Shown: piece after piece, positions 7,429 to 16,558 of the stretch
How positions within the stretch are numbered: position 1 is the first letter of the stretch
How the letters are laid out: every line of letters begins with the position of its first letter
Origin: Bradyrhizobium sp.
Lineage (GTDB): Bacteria > Pseudomonadota > Alphaproteobacteria > Rhizobiales > Xanthobacteraceae
Assembly (NCBI RefSeq): GCF_030654605.1
Contig: NZ_JAURXB010000270.1
Coordinates: 62,001 to 126,000 of the forward strand
Direction: 5' to 3'
Length of the DNA: 64,000 nucleotides
Notes under the pieces: generated by a model
Told to the model about the DNA's origin: nothing
What the model saw: only the letters and a program-made list of their open reading frames with translations
Database searches by the model: none
Position numbers and translations under genes: made by a program

Positions 7429-8506
7429 GGGCAGTTCCGGGCAGCGGGATGCTCATGGTGCAGACGAGGCCGTCCGGCCGGTAGTCGAGATGCGCGTTTC
7501 CTGCGAGCTCATGGGCCAGACCACGCTCGATCACCCGCGATCCGAACCCCTTATGTGCGGGCGGCGTGACCATGGGACCGTCTTTCTCCTGCCATTTCAG
7601 GAGCAGCCGGCTGCCAGCCGGCGTCGTCTCGATGGTCCACTCGATCAGGATTGATCCCGCCGCGTTGGCCAATGCACCGTATTTCACGGCGTTCGTTGCG
7701 AGCTCGTTGAACGCAATGCCGAGGGCCAGGGCGGCCTTTGGCGGGAAACGGATGTTCTCGCCCGTGATCGCAATCCGGTCCGTCCGACCGCCCGCGGCCA
7801 CGAATGGTTCCACGGCATCGTGAACGATGTCGTACAGCCCGGCACTTTCCCACTTTTCGCGGGTCAGCAGGTCGTGCGACCGCGAGAACGCAAACAGACG
7901 GGATTCGATGGAGTCCCGGATGGTCGCGGGATCGGAGGAGGTTCGCAACGTCTGGCGGACAATCGATTGCACCGTCGAAAGGGTATTCTTGACGCGATGG
8001 TTCAGTTCGTCGATCAGCATCCTCAGCTGGACTTCATTCTCCTTTTGTCTGGTGAGATCGACCATCGAGGCAAAATACTGAACGATGTCGCCGTCCTCGT
8101 CGCGAACCGGGCTGATGAAGACCACGGACCAGAATTCGCTTCCATCCTTGCGGCGATAAAGAAGTTCTGCCCCGCCATTCGACGCCCCCTCGAATTCGGT
8201 CTTGATCCGCGCCAGCGCCTCGGCGTCGGCGCTGTGGGCCAGCAGAAAATTGAAACTCTTGCCGAGAACCTCTTCGCGCCGGTAGCCGGTTAGAGAGAGA
8301 AAGCTGTCATTGGCAAAGATGATCGGGTTGTCGGGTTCCGTCGCATCCGTAAACACCATCGCCATTCGGGTTGTCTCGGCGGCAACGACAAACGGACCGA
8401 GGTCCTTCCGAAAGCCTTCGACTTCGGCCTCGGCGCCTTTCTGATGGTCAGACCTGGTTGTTATTTCCGACATGCCACCGGTCGATCTGCTGACAGACGC
8501 TGTCAT
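7418..8506 (-). CDS. PAS(LOV-like)-HWE sensor histidine kinase
   Basis: About 362 residues. A PAS domain of the LOV subtype (~44-154) carries NPIIFANDSFLSLTGYRREE and later YRRKDGSEFWSVVFISPVRD. At the position of the flavin-binding cysteine motif (NCRFLQ in LOV proteins) it reads SFNFLL, so the photoactive Cys is missing. The kinase is HWE type: phosphoacceptor His ~170 in ELNHRVKNTLSTVQS, N-box FNELATNAVKYGAL, and the Trp-x-Glu signature LLLKWQEKDGP. No membrane segment, so it is cytoplasmic. The start is uncertain: ATG 8506 is used, ATG 8473 is an alternative, and both lack a strong ribosome site. It overlaps the response regulator gene downstream. Confidence 0.88.
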   Translation of the reverse strand: MTASVSRSTGGMSEITTRSDHQKGAEAEVEGFRKDLGPFVVAAETTRMAMVFTDATEPDNPIIFANDSFLSLTGYRREEVLGKSFNFLLAHSADAEALARIKTEFEGASNGGAELLYRRKDGSEFWSVVFISPVRDEDGDIVQYFASMVDLTRQKENEVQLRMLIDELNHRVKNTLSTVQSIVRQTLRTSSDPATIRDSIESRLFAFSRSHDLLTREKWESAGLYDIVHDAVEPFVAAGGRTDRIAITGENIRFPPKAALALGIAFNELATNAVKYGALANAAGSILIEWTIETTPAGSRLLLKWQEKDGPMVTPPAHKGFGSRVIERGLAHELAGNAHLDYRPDGLVCTMSIPLPGTARDG

Positions 8507-8609
8507 GACCACGTCGTCCCGAACCAAACGCAACAGCTCACGGCGGTCGGCGGACTTGGCCCCTGCGACACGCCGGGGCGACACTTGCTCAATCAACCAT
8601 TGCCCGCCA

Positions 8610-9017
8610 TCAAGGGCAAGGATGCCGATAACCGTCGTAGCCAAGATAGGTCCCGGAATACGGGTCATAGGACCTGTAGCGCTGCGCACAATAAGCCACG
8701 GCGCCGCCACCGACATAGGGCGGCGGTGCGACGACGTAGGCCGGACCGTAATAGCCGGGGTATCCATAGTAGCCGGGGTGCCCGTAATAGCCGTAGGGCT
8801 GCGCTGCGCCAATCATCGCCCCGCCGATCAGCGCGCCAGCGATGCCAAGCCCAATGGCAGGGCCATAGCCGCGACGATATCGCACCGTCTCCACCAAAGG
8901 TTCCACCGTGCTTTGCAGCATCCGCGGCGATCCGATCGGCGCCGCTGCCGCAGGTGCGACGGTCCAAAGTGTCGCAACTGCCAGCGCGGCAAGAACAACG
9001 CCAGACGATTTCGTCAT
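8610..9017 (-). CDS. BA14K family secreted protein
   Basis: 135 residues with a signal peptide (VLAALAVATLWTVAPAAAAP). The middle is a Gly-rich hydrophobic segment (GPAIGLGIAGALIGGAMIG) followed by Gly/Tyr/Pro repeats (GYYGHPGYYGYPGYYG). The C-terminal signature YCAQRYRSYDPYSGTYLGYD followed by GYRHPCP is the BA14K hallmark, first described for a Brucella lectin-like immunoreactive protein. The location is periplasmic or outer envelope. GGGAG precedes the start. It is on the same strand as the PAS-HWE kinase, 103 bases upstream of it. Confidence 0.9.
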   Translation of the reverse strand: MTKSSGVVLAALAVATLWTVAPAAAAPIGSPRMLQSTVEPLVETVRYRRGYGPAIGLGIAGALIGGAMIGAAQPYGYYGHPGYYGYPGYYGPAYVVAPPPYVGGGAVAYCAQRYRSYDPYSGTYLGYDGYRHPCP

Positions 9018-9217
9018 TTCAACAACTCCCGGAAATTGGCCAGGGGCAAGCCCTGCTCAGAGCATTGTCAGACGGCGGCAGCCCGGTGGTATTGACCTAG
9101 CTCAACAACCCCTGACAGTGACGATAATGCGACATAAGCGCCCGGAATCGCCGCATTGCCAATGAAACGGCCGCAATTGATCTGAGCGGTAGACGACATA
9201 GGGTGCTATAGTCGCGG

Positions 9218-10003
9218 ATGCTCGAAACCGATCTTCACGAAGACCAGCACCGTTTTCACGGCGGCGCAGCACCCCCGCAGGACTTTCTCGCGGCGGAGAA
9301 TGTCAGCCTTCGGCTGCTGCTGGCGCAGGCGGAAATCAACGCCCAGGAATTGCTCGACCAGGCCGGCATCGACGCCCGCGAGCGCGCAGCGTCCGACAAG
9401 CTGCAGAAGCTGATCCTGGAAGAACTGCACCACCGCATCAAGAACACGCTGGCGACGGTCAGCGCCATTGCCTCGCAGAGCCTGCGCAACGTGGCCGGCG
9501 CCGAGCACGCGCAGCACGCCATCGAAGGCCGGCTGCTGGCGCTGGGACGGGCGCACGATTTGCTGCTGCAGGCGCGATGGAGCAGCGCCGATCTCGAAAA
9601 AATCGTGCGTGGCGCCACCGAAGCCTTCGACGATCCGGATGCGGTGAAATTCTCGATTGCGGGACCGCCTATCCGGATCGCCTCGGGCGCCGTGATTGCC
9701 ATTGCGATGACGCTGAACGAACTCTGCACCAACACCACCAAGTTCGGCGCCCTGTCGATCCCGAACGGCCGCGTCGACATTGCATGGACCGTCGACGAAA
9801 CCGCGCAGCGGCTGCGCCTGACCTGGACCGAAAGAAACGGGCCCGCGGTGCAGCCGCCTGCCCGGCAGAGCTTCGGCACCCGCCTGATCGAGACCCTCGG
9901 CAGGCAACTCAGGGGCGATGTCAAATTGACCTATGAACCCACCGGCTTCGTCTACGCGTTCGACGTGCCGCTGGCATCGGTGACGCCGGCAGCCGCCGGA
10001 TAG
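9218..10003 (+). CDS. HWE histidine kinase without sensor domain
   Basis: 261 residues. The first ~60 form a helix-rich segment (LRLLLAQAEINAQELLDQAG) with no recognisable sensor domain. The kinase core has the phosphoacceptor His ~72 in LEELHHRIKNTLATVSAIAS, N-box LNELCTNTTKFGALS, and RLTWTERNGPAV as the Trp-x-Glu signature, then GFGTRLIE-like FGTRLIETLGRQL. It is cytoplasmic. It probably receives its signal through a partner or responds via the coiled N-terminus. It is divergent from the BA14K/PAS-kinase group and convergent with the MocR gene. No response regulator adjoins it; the one at 7039 is the nearest. Confidence 0.88.
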   Translation: MLETDLHEDQHRFHGGAAPPQDFLAAENVSLRLLLAQAEINAQELLDQAGIDARERAASDKLQKLILEELHHRIKNTLATVSAIASQSLRNVAGAEHAQHAIEGRLLALGRAHDLLLQARWSSADLEKIVRGATEAFDDPDAVKFSIAGPPIRIASGAVIAIAMTLNELCTNTTKFGALSIPNGRVDIAWTVDETAQRLRLTWTERNGPAVQPPARQSFGTRLIETLGRQLRGDVKLTYEPTGFVYAFDVPLASVTPAAAG

Positions 10004-10019
10004 AACAGCGGAATTCCCG

Positions 10020-11432
10020 TCAGGCAACAGCCGATTTTGGCCGTCGCGCGATCGCCTTTCGCAGCGCCTCGAATATTCTGATATCCCCGGACTGCGCGAC
10101 ATTGAACCGCAGGAAGCTGGTTGCCGATTGCGACAGGCTGAACGCGTTGCCGGGGGCGAGAACGATGTTCTCGGCCAGTGCCTCCCTGGCCACATCCGCC
10201 GCATCGATACCGTCAGGCAGCCGGCTCCATAGAAACATGCCGGCCTGAGGCTCGAGCCACGGTTCGATGCCGAGAGATTTCAGCCTTGTGTTCACCTCGC
10301 CCATGGCACGGGACAGGCGGAGGCGCAGCCCTTCCATGTGTTTGCGGTAGCTGCCATCCCGCAAGACATTGAGAACCAGTTCTGCGGCGAGGCGACCGCC
10401 ACCGAAGGAGGTGGCGATCTTCAGGTCGATCAGTCCCTCAATCCAGTCGGGGCGTGCGGCAATGAATCCGCAGCGCGCCGACGCGGACAATGTCTTGGAG
10501 AAGCTGCCGATATGGACCACCCGATCGAGGCCGTCGAAGGCCGCCAGCCGGGGCGCCAGCGTGTGCTCGAAATCGGCGAAGATATCGTCCTCGATAATGG
10601 TCAGGCCGAACTGTTCGGCCAGCTTCAAGACCCGGTGCGCCGTCACTGGCGATAGCGTGGCCCCGGTCGGGTTGTGGATGGCCGAGTTGGTGATGTAGAG
10701 CCGCGGCCTGTGCTCATGCAGCGCCTGGGCGAAGCGCGCCATATCCGGCCCCGCCGGCGTATAGGGCACGCTGACGATGCGGGCGCGATGGGCGCGCAGC
10801 AGCGCATGGAAATTGAAATAGCAGGGATCGTCCACCAGTACGGTGTCATCCGGCTCGAGCAGGAACCGGCATAACAGATCGATCGCCTGCGTCCCCGACT
10901 CCGTGAGGATGATCTGGTCCGGCGAAGCTTCGATGCCGCGGTCGCCCATTCGCCGGGCGATCAGCTGGCGCAAGGGCGGCAGTCCGAGCGGGGCGCCGTA
11001 GTCGGCCAAAACAGGACCATTGGCCCGCGACAGCGTTCGAAGGGCGCGGCGCATGCCGTCTTCCGGCAACCAGGACGGCGGCAGCCAGCCGCAACCCGGT
11101 TTCAGATCGCTATCTCCTGATGCCAGCGATTGGCGCGAGACCCAGAACGGATCGATCGCCCGATCCAGTTTCGGCCCGATCTCCGACAGCGCCAGAGGCG
11201 CCGCCTGGCTGGCCACGTAGAACCCGGATCCGGGGCGCGACTGGATCACCCCTTCGGCGACCAGCCGCTCATAGGCCTCGACCACCGTGGACATCGACAC
11301 CTGCATGGTGCCGGCAAAGGACCGGATCGACGGCAGTTTATCGCCTGACGTCAGGCTGCGGCCGGCAATGCGCTGCCGTATCGCGGCCATGACGGCTGAC
11401 AGGCGCGTCCCGCTTTTTGCTGCTTCGCTCAT
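10020..11432 (-). CDS. MocR-type (GntR HTH + aminotransferase) regulator
   Basis: About 470 residues. The N-terminal GntR winged helix (RLSAVMAAIRQRIAGRSLTS, then KLPSIRSFAGTMQVSMSTVV) is followed by a fold-type I aminotransferase domain. PLP-domain landmarks are ILTESGTQAIDLLCRFLLEP, NPTGATLSP, the Asp in IIEDDIFADFEH, and the Schiff-base Lys in HIGSFSKTLSASARCGFIAA. MocR proteins use PLP as a sensor and control metabolic or transport genes next to them. The start is either ATG 11432 or ATG 11453 (GGAAAC upstream); the earlier one would place an interrupted GTAT/ATAC repeat at 11435-11450 inside the gene. It is divergent from an EamA exporter, its likely target. Confidence 0.9.
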   Translation of the reverse strand: MSEAAKSGTRLSAVMAAIRQRIAGRSLTSGDKLPSIRSFAGTMQVSMSTVVEAYERLVAEGVIQSRPGSGFYVASQAAPLALSEIGPKLDRAIDPFWVSRQSLASGDSDLKPGCGWLPPSWLPEDGMRRALRTLSRANGPVLADYGAPLGLPPLRQLIARRMGDRGIEASPDQIILTESGTQAIDLLCRFLLEPDDTVLVDDPCYFNFHALLRAHRARIVSVPYTPAGPDMARFAQALHEHRPRLYITNSAIHNPTGATLSPVTAHRVLKLAEQFGLTIIEDDIFADFEHTLAPRLAAFDGLDRVVHIGSFSKTLSASARCGFIAARPDWIEGLIDLKIATSFGGGRLAAELVLNVLRDGSYRKHMEGLRLRLSRAMGEVNTRLKSLGIEPWLEPQAGMFLWSRLPDGIDAADVAREALAENIVLAPGNAFSLSQSATSFLRFNVAQSGDIRIFEALRKAIARRPKSAVA

Positions 11433-11535
11433 CCGTATTGAACCTGATACCATAACAGTTTCCCCAAACCGTATCGGACTGTCTCTGGGATTTCCAGCCG
11501 CCACCCTTGATAAGGTCGATCACTGGGGTTTTCAG

Positions 11536-12417
11536 ATGGACCGGATGGCGAGCGGATGGATCAATGGATTCATCGGGATGGTGATCTTCAGCGGATCGCT
11601 CCCGGCCACGCGCGTTGCGGTGATCCAGTTCGACCCGGTCTTTCTGACGGTCGCGCGCGCCGCGATCGCCGGCGTGCTGGCGCTCGGCCTGCTGTTACTG
11701 TTCAGGGAAAAGCGCCCCTCGCGCGGCGATCTCGTCTCGCTCGTGATCGTCGCCCTCGGCGTCGTGGTCGGCTTTCCCTTGCTGACGGCACTGGCGCTGC
11801 AGCACATCAGCTCGGCGCACTCCATCGTCTTCATCGGACTGCTGCCTCTATCGACGGCGATCTTCGGCGTGCTGCGCGGCGGCGAGCGGCCGAAGCCCGC
11901 ATTCTGGATATTCTCCGCGCTCGGCAGCGCATTGGTGGCCGGCTTCGCACTGATGCAGGGGCTGACGGCGTCCGCTACCGGCGATGCCTTGATGCTGGCC
12001 GCCATCATCGTCTGCGGGCTCGGCTATGCCGAGGGCGCGAAGCTTTCCCGCACGCTCGGCGGCTGGCAGGTGATCTCCTGGGCGCTCGTGCTGTCGCTGC
12101 CAGCGATGATCGCGCTGCTGATTTACTGCATGCCGCCGAGCTTTTCCGGCATCGCGTGGCCGGCCTGGCTTGGCCTCGCCTATGTCTCGCTGTTCAGTAT
12201 GTTGATCGGTTTCGTCTTCTGGTATCGCGGCCTTGCCCAGGGCGGCATCGCCGCCGTCGGCCAATTGCAATTGCTGCAACCCTTCTTCGGTCTGGCGCTG
12301 GCGGCCACGCTGCTGCATGAACCCGTGACCTGGATGATGCTGGTCGTCACCCTCGCCGTCATCCTGTGCGTGGTGGGCGCGCGAAAATTCGCCAGCCAGG
12401 ATCGAGCGGCAGGCTGA
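11536..12417 (+). CDS. EamA/DMT family transporter
   Basis: 293 residues, about ten membrane helices in two EamA repeats (approximately 10-140 and 150-285). Typical pieces are FDPVFLTVARAAIAGVLALG at the second helix, LQHISSAHSIVFIGLLPLST, and LLQPFFGLALAATLLHEPVT at the ninth. DMT proteins of this type export amino acids or other small metabolites. The start at ATG 11536 has GGGG nearby; upstream in-frame starts lie inside the divergent MocR gene and are not needed. Divergent pairing with a MocR regulator implies PLP- or amino-acid-responsive control. Confidence 0.9.
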   Translation: MDRMASGWINGFIGMVIFSGSLPATRVAVIQFDPVFLTVARAAIAGVLALGLLLLFREKRPSRGDLVSLVIVALGVVVGFPLLTALALQHISSAHSIVFIGLLPLSTAIFGVLRGGERPKPAFWIFSALGSALVAGFALMQGLTASATGDALMLAAIIVCGLGYAEGAKLSRTLGGWQVISWALVLSLPAMIALLIYCMPPSFSGIAWPAWLGLAYVSLFSMLIGFVFWYRGLAQGGIAAVGQLQLLQPFFGLALAATLLHEPVTWMMLVVTLAVILCVVGARKFASQDRAAG

Positions 12418-12542
12418 TGGTACGTCCCGCCGGCGGCCGCGCCCTGTATTTCTACGGAGTTCCAACTTAACGCTGATGTAGGGCCGCGGCGGCCATTGTG
12501 CGGTTTCCATTCCTGCAACACCAACAGATCGCTCCGGAAACG

Positions 12543-13637
12543 ATGGCGCTACAGGCGGATCAATCCATCATCGCCGAACTCGAGGACGCCGTCAGAACCG
12601 GCTCGCCCGCGGAGCGGGTCGAAACGCTTCGACAGGTGACCAACCTGTTCCTGAATGATGGCGCGCGCCTCAACGAGGATCAGGTCAAGGTCTTTGACGA
12701 CGTCATGTGCCTGCTGATCGCCCGTGTCGAAAGCCGCGCCAGGGCCGATTTCGGCAAGCGCCTGGCGCCGGTTGCGTTCGCGCCGCCGGGAGTGATTCAG
12801 CACCTGGCATGGGATGACGAAATCGCCGTGGCTGGCGACGTGCTGGCGCAGTCCACCCGCCTCAAGACCAGCACGCTGGTGGAGATCGCGCGCAAGAAGG
12901 GGCAGGACCACCTGCTGGCGATCTCGGGCCGCAGCAATCTGCCCGAAGCCGTCACCGACGTGATCATCGATCGCGGCGAGCACAAGGTCATCAAGAAGCT
13001 CGCCACCAATGCGAGCGCGCGCATTTCCGAGGCCGGCTACACCGGCATCGTGGCGCGGGCCGGCGGCGATGACGAACTCACCGAGATCCTCGGGCTGCGC
13101 ATCGACCTTCCGATCAAGTTCCTGCGCGACCTGTTGCGGCGCGCCAGTGGCGCAGTGCGCGCCAAGCTGGCGGCGATCGCGTCGCCGGAACTGCGGGAGG
13201 AGATCAAGCGGGTGCTGCAATCGATCCTCGGCGAAGACGACGAGGATAATTCGTCGACGCGGGATTTCGGTCCCACCGAGAAGTTCATCAAGCTGAAGAA
13301 GGAACTGAACGAGCTCGACGACGCCGCCGTCTTCCTGTTCGCCGAAGCCGGAAAATTCGATGAGGTGATCGTCTCTCTCGCCGTTCTCAACGACGCGCCG
13401 ACCGAAATGATGGCGCGGCTGCTGGAGGGGCCCCGCGCCGACCTGATCCTGATTCCCTGCCGGTCAGCCCGCCTGAACTGGCCGAGCGTCGAGAGCATCC
13501 TTCGCAACCGGCCGATGCCGGCGCCGATCAACGCCCAGACGCTGGCGCTGGCGCAGCGCGACTACCGCAAACTGTCGATGGAAACCGCGCAGCGCACGGT
13601 GCGCTTCTGGCAGCTGCACAACAAGATCGAGAAGTAG
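12543..13637 (+). CDS. DUF2336 protein
   Basis: 364 residues, soluble, almost all helical, with the repeated helical-hairpin look of DUF2336 (EIAVAGDVLAQSTRLKTSTL, HLLAISGRSNLPEAVTDVII, VIKKLATNASARISEAGY). The last ~40 residues (LALAQRDYRKLSMETAQRTV) are duplicated almost exactly at 16819-16946. Function unknown; the family is widespread in Rhizobiales. A second paralogue lies at 43056-44180. GGAAACG precedes ATG 12543. Confidence 0.9.
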   Translation: MALQADQSIIAELEDAVRTGSPAERVETLRQVTNLFLNDGARLNEDQVKVFDDVMCLLIARVESRARADFGKRLAPVAFAPPGVIQHLAWDDEIAVAGDVLAQSTRLKTSTLVEIARKKGQDHLLAISGRSNLPEAVTDVIIDRGEHKVIKKLATNASARISEAGYTGIVARAGGDDELTEILGLRIDLPIKFLRDLLRRASGAVRAKLAAIASPELREEIKRVLQSILGEDDEDNSSTRDFGPTEKFIKLKKELNELDDAAVFLFAEAGKFDEVIVSLAVLNDAPTEMMARLLEGPRADLILIPCRSARLNWPSVESILRNRPMPAPINAQTLALAQRDYRKLSMETAQRTVRFWQLHNKIEK

Positions 13638-13682
13638 CGTGGCCGAAGCCCTGCCTTCCAGAACCCTCCACAAGGAAAATGA

Positions 13683-13710
13683 CCGACGCGGACACAAGCG
13701 ACCGCGTCGG
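13683..13710 (-). terminator. Intrinsic terminator of the aldehyde dehydrogenase gene
   Basis: Perfect 9-bp stem CCGACGCGG/CCGCGTCGG with a 10-base loop; on the minus strand it is followed by TCATTTTCC. It lies 18 bases beyond the stop of the dehydrogenase. Confidence 0.65.
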
Positions 13711-13727
13711 CCAGTCCGGGGAGACGA

Positions 13728-15251
13728 TCAGAAGAAGCCGAGCTTCCTGGCGCTGTAGCTGACGAGCAAATTCTTCGTCTGCTGGTAATGGTCGAGCATC
13801 ATCTTGTGGTTTTCGCGTCCGATGCCGGACTGCTTGTAACCGCCGAACGCCGCATGCGCGGGATAGGCGTGGTAGCAGTTTGTCCACACCCGGCCGGCCT
13901 GGATGGCGCGGCCGAAGCGGTAGGCGCGATTGGCGTCGCGCGTCCATACGCCTGCGCCAAGGCCGTAATGGGTATCGTTGGCGATTGCGAGCGCCTCCTC
14001 GTCATCCTTGAAAGTGGTGACGGAGACAACCGGCCCGAAGATCTCCTCCTGGAATATCCGCATCTTGTTGTGACCGCGGAAAACCGTCGGCTTGACGTAA
14101 TAGCCGCCGGCGAGATCGCCCGGCAGTTCGTTGCGCGAGCCACCCGTCAGCACCTCGGCGCCCTCCCGCCGGCCTATATCGAAATACGACAGGATCTTCT
14201 CGAGCTGCTCCGAGGAGGCCTGCGCGCCGAGCATGGTAGCCGGATCGAGCGGGTCGCCCTGGACGATCGCCTGCACGCGCTTGAGCGCCCGCTCCATGAA
14301 GCGGTCGTAGATCGACTCGTGGATCAGCGCTCTGCTCGGGCAGGTGCAGACTTCGCCCTGGTTGAACGCGAACATCACGAAACCTTCGATCGCCTTGTCC
14401 AGAAAATCGTCGTCCTCCGCCGTCACGTCGCTGAAGAAGATGTTGGGCGATTTGCCGCCGAGTTCGAGCGTCACCGGAATCAGGTTCTGGCTGGCATACT
14501 GCATGATCAGCCGGCCCGTGCTGGTTTCGCCCGTGAAGGCAATCTTGGCGATCCGCTGGCTCGAGGCGAGCGGCTTGCCGGCCTCAAGACCGAAACCGCT
14601 CACGATGTTGAGGACGCCGGCCGGCAGCAGATCGCCGATCAGGTCCGCCCAGACCAGGATCGAAGCCGGAGTCTGCTCGGCCGGTTTCAGCACCACGCAG
14701 TTGCCCGCGGCAATCGCGGGAGCCAGCTTCCAGCATGCCATCAGCAGCGGAAAGTTCCAGGGAATGATCTGGCCGACCACGCCGAGCGGTTCGTGGAAGT
14801 GATAGGCGACCGTATCGTGGTCGATCTCGGAGAGGCTGCCCTCCTGTCCTCGAATGGCGCCGGCGAAGTAGCGGATATGATCGATCGCGAGCGGCACGTC
14901 GGCCGCGGTGGTCTCGCGAATGGGCTTGCCGTTGTCCCAGGTTTCCGCCAGCGCGAGCAGGTCGAGATTTTCCTCCATGCGATCGGCGATCTTGTTGAGA
15001 ATGATCGCGCGTTCCGCGACGCTGGTGCGACCCCATGCCTCCCGGGCCGCATGGGCGGCGTCGAGCGCCGCCTCGACATCGCCGGCGTCCGAGCGGGCCA
15101 CTTCGCAAAGCAGGCGGCCATTCACGGGAGAGAAGTTTTCGAAGTACCTGCCGGCACGCGGCTCGACCCACTTGCCGCCGATGAAGTTGCCGTAGCGCTT
15201 TTCGAAAGGAATCTTGGTGGTGCGCGAAAATTCTACCTTGTTCACGGTCAT
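13728..15251 (-). CDS. NAD-dependent aldehyde dehydrogenase (ExaC/AldB type)
   Basis: 507 residues, full-length aldehyde dehydrogenase. Landmarks: [20 protein letters not shown] (~155), the general base Glu in [14 protein letters not shown] (~265), and the nucleophile Cys in [20 protein letters not shown] (~300). The GEVCTCPSR form and the C-terminus [13 protein letters not shown] are typical of acetaldehyde/short-chain aldehyde dehydrogenases of alcohol oxidation (ExaC, AcoD). A GGAGG site directly abuts ATG 15251, too close for that codon, so the real start may be GTG 15245 (giving [10 protein letters not shown]). It is preceded by a GAF-Fis regulator on the same strand, probably its activator. 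A hairpin terminator follows. Confidence 0.93.
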   Translation of the reverse strand: MTVNKVEFSRTTKIPFEKRYGNFIGGKWVEPRAGRYFENFSPVNGRLLCEVARSDAGDVEAALDAAHAAREAWGRTSVAERAIILNKIADRMEENLDLLALAETWDNGKPIRETTAADVPLAIDHIRYFAGAIRGQEGSLSEIDHDTVAYHFHEPLGVVGQIIPWNFPLLMACWKLAPAIAAGNCVVLKPAEQTPASILVWADLIGDLLPAGVLNIVSGFGLEAGKPLASSQRIAKIAFTGETSTGRLIMQYASQNLIPVTLELGGKSPNIFFSDVTAEDDDFLDKAIEGFVMFAFNQGEVCTCPSRALIHESIYDRFMERALKRVQAIVQGDPLDPATMLGAQASSEQLEKILSYFDIGRREGAEVLTGGSRNELPGDLAGGYYVKPTVFRGHNKMRIFQEEIFGPVVSVTTFKDDEEALAIANDTHYGLGAGVWTRDANRAYRFGRAIQAGRVWTNCYHAYPAHAAFGGYKQSGIGRENHKMMLDHYQQTKNLLVSYSARKLGFF

Positions 15252-15350
15252 CCTCCTGCAAAGAGCGGCGCTTGATGCGGCGCTTTGACTGAGGCATGTC
15301 GGACCAGGGCCTTGTTGTCAGCCCCTCGAAACCGGATCGCCGGCGCAACT

Positions 15351-15366
15351 GTCTCAGTCCTGAGAC
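15351..15366. promoter_or_regulatory. Perfect palindrome, candidate upstream activator site
   Basis: GTCTCAGTCCTGAGAC: 7-bp arms around TC. It lies 100 bases before the dehydrogenase start and 17 bases past the regulator's stop. Size and distance suit a Fis-type enhancer site; as a hairpin it has no T-run. Confidence 0.5.
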
Positions 15367-15383
15367 GGTCGAAGGGATAAATC

Positions 15384-16352
15384 TCAGTGGGCGCGCTGAA
15401 GGTCGAGGCGCTGCAGCTTCCGGTACAGCGTAGCGCGGCTCATGCCCAGCGCTCCCGCCGCGGCTGTGACATTGCCGTCCGTGCGCGCAAGCGCCCGCTG
15501 CAACACCCCGCGCTCGGCGGCGGCAAGGTTCTCCGATCCCCGGCTAGAGGGGCCGAGAAGATCGGCTGCGGGCGGCGATTTCCGCAGGCATGCCTGCGAA
15601 ATCCCGAGTGCCTGACGGGCCGCGCGGGTGGCTCCGATGACGAGATCATCCGCGTCGACTGCAATCAGGGCTCTTGCCGCCTTGTCGGCGACGGGAACAT
15701 CGAGAATGCGCGCCTGCGGGTAGGCCAGACGAAAATATTCGGCCTCGATCCGCGATGCCGCATCGCTCACCGCCACCGCAATGAGATTGACGAATCCCTC
15801 GGTCAGATCGGCCCGGCAGGACGACACGTCGAGCGCGGCGATGAGATGTCCTTCATGGTCGAAAATCGGGGCGGTGGTGCAACTCAGCAGGGTGTTGCGC
15901 GTGTGAAAATGCTGGTCGCGGTGGATGGTCATGGTGCGTTGCTCGGCCAGGCACGTACCGATGCCGTTGGTGCCTTCGCGCTCCTCGCTCCAGATTGCGC
16001 CCGGCCACAGCCCCCAGGAACAGAACGTCGCATCGTCGCCAGGCGCACCGCGCCGTTCGACAGGGACACCTTGCCGGTCGGCCAGCAGCACGCAACAGCC
16101 GACGCCCCCGACCGCAAGGTAGAGCCTGTCGAGACTCGGCTGGGCGGCCTGGACGAGGGGCTCGATCTGTTGCCGAGCCCTCCGAAGTTCGGAATCGGTC
16201 AGCCGGTCAGGCGCTTTCCTTTCGGCCGGATCGAGCCCGTGCAGGCTGGAGGACCTACGCCAGGAGGCGATCAGCGCGGATTTGGCTGCGCCGTTCGAAG
16301 CAATGGCAGCCTGGATGCGATCGGCGTGACAGGCAGTTGAATTTGCCGGCAT
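15384..16352 (-). CDS. AcoR-like GAF-Fis transcriptional regulator lacking the AAA+ domain
   Basis: 322 residues. The N-terminal region (SALIASWRRSSSLHGLDPAE) and GAF domain (~65-200; GVGCCVLLADRQGVPVERRG, TNGIGTCLAEQRTMTIHRDQ, FDHEGHLIAALDVSSCRADL) match AcoR-type activators of alcohol/acetoin genes. The C-terminal ~45 residues are a Fis helix-turn-helix (LARTDGNVTAAAGALGMSRA, TLYRKLQRLDL). The sigma-54 AAA+ domain (no GAFTGA, no Walker A) that normally sits between is absent, so it cannot open a sigma-54 promoter. A good site GGGAGGAGCAA precedes the ATG. It probably controls the aldehyde dehydrogenase 132 bases downstream. Confidence 0.88.
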   Translation of the reverse strand: MPANSTACHADRIQAAIASNGAAKSALIASWRRSSSLHGLDPAERKAPDRLTDSELRRARQQIEPLVQAAQPSLDRLYLAVGGVGCCVLLADRQGVPVERRGAPGDDATFCSWGLWPGAIWSEEREGTNGIGTCLAEQRTMTIHRDQHFHTRNTLLSCTTAPIFDHEGHLIAALDVSSCRADLTEGFVNLIAVAVSDAASRIEAEYFRLAYPQARILDVPVADKAARALIAVDADDLVIGATRAARQALGISQACLRKSPPAADLLGPSSRGSENLAAAERGVLQRALARTDGNVTAAAGALGMSRATLYRKLQRLDLQRAH

Positions 16353-16558
16353 TTGCTCCTCCCGAATTCGGATTCACGCTTGTCGGTCTTGTCGATCTTG
16401 CGATCCGCCAACTTCACGGCCGGCAAGGTATTCCGGGACGCCGCCGCCTTGTCAATTCGTCGGAAGACCAAGACCCGGCGGCGCCGTCGATGACGGCGCG
16501 ACCTGAACACCGGGTTGGCAAGGCAAATTGCGACGGCGAAGCCGGCGTAATCGATCGC

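Noticed and set aside
15252..15383. Sigma-54 promoter upstream of the aldehyde dehydrogenase
   Set aside because: No TGGCAC-N5-TTGC-like element with GG and GC at the right spacing could be found.
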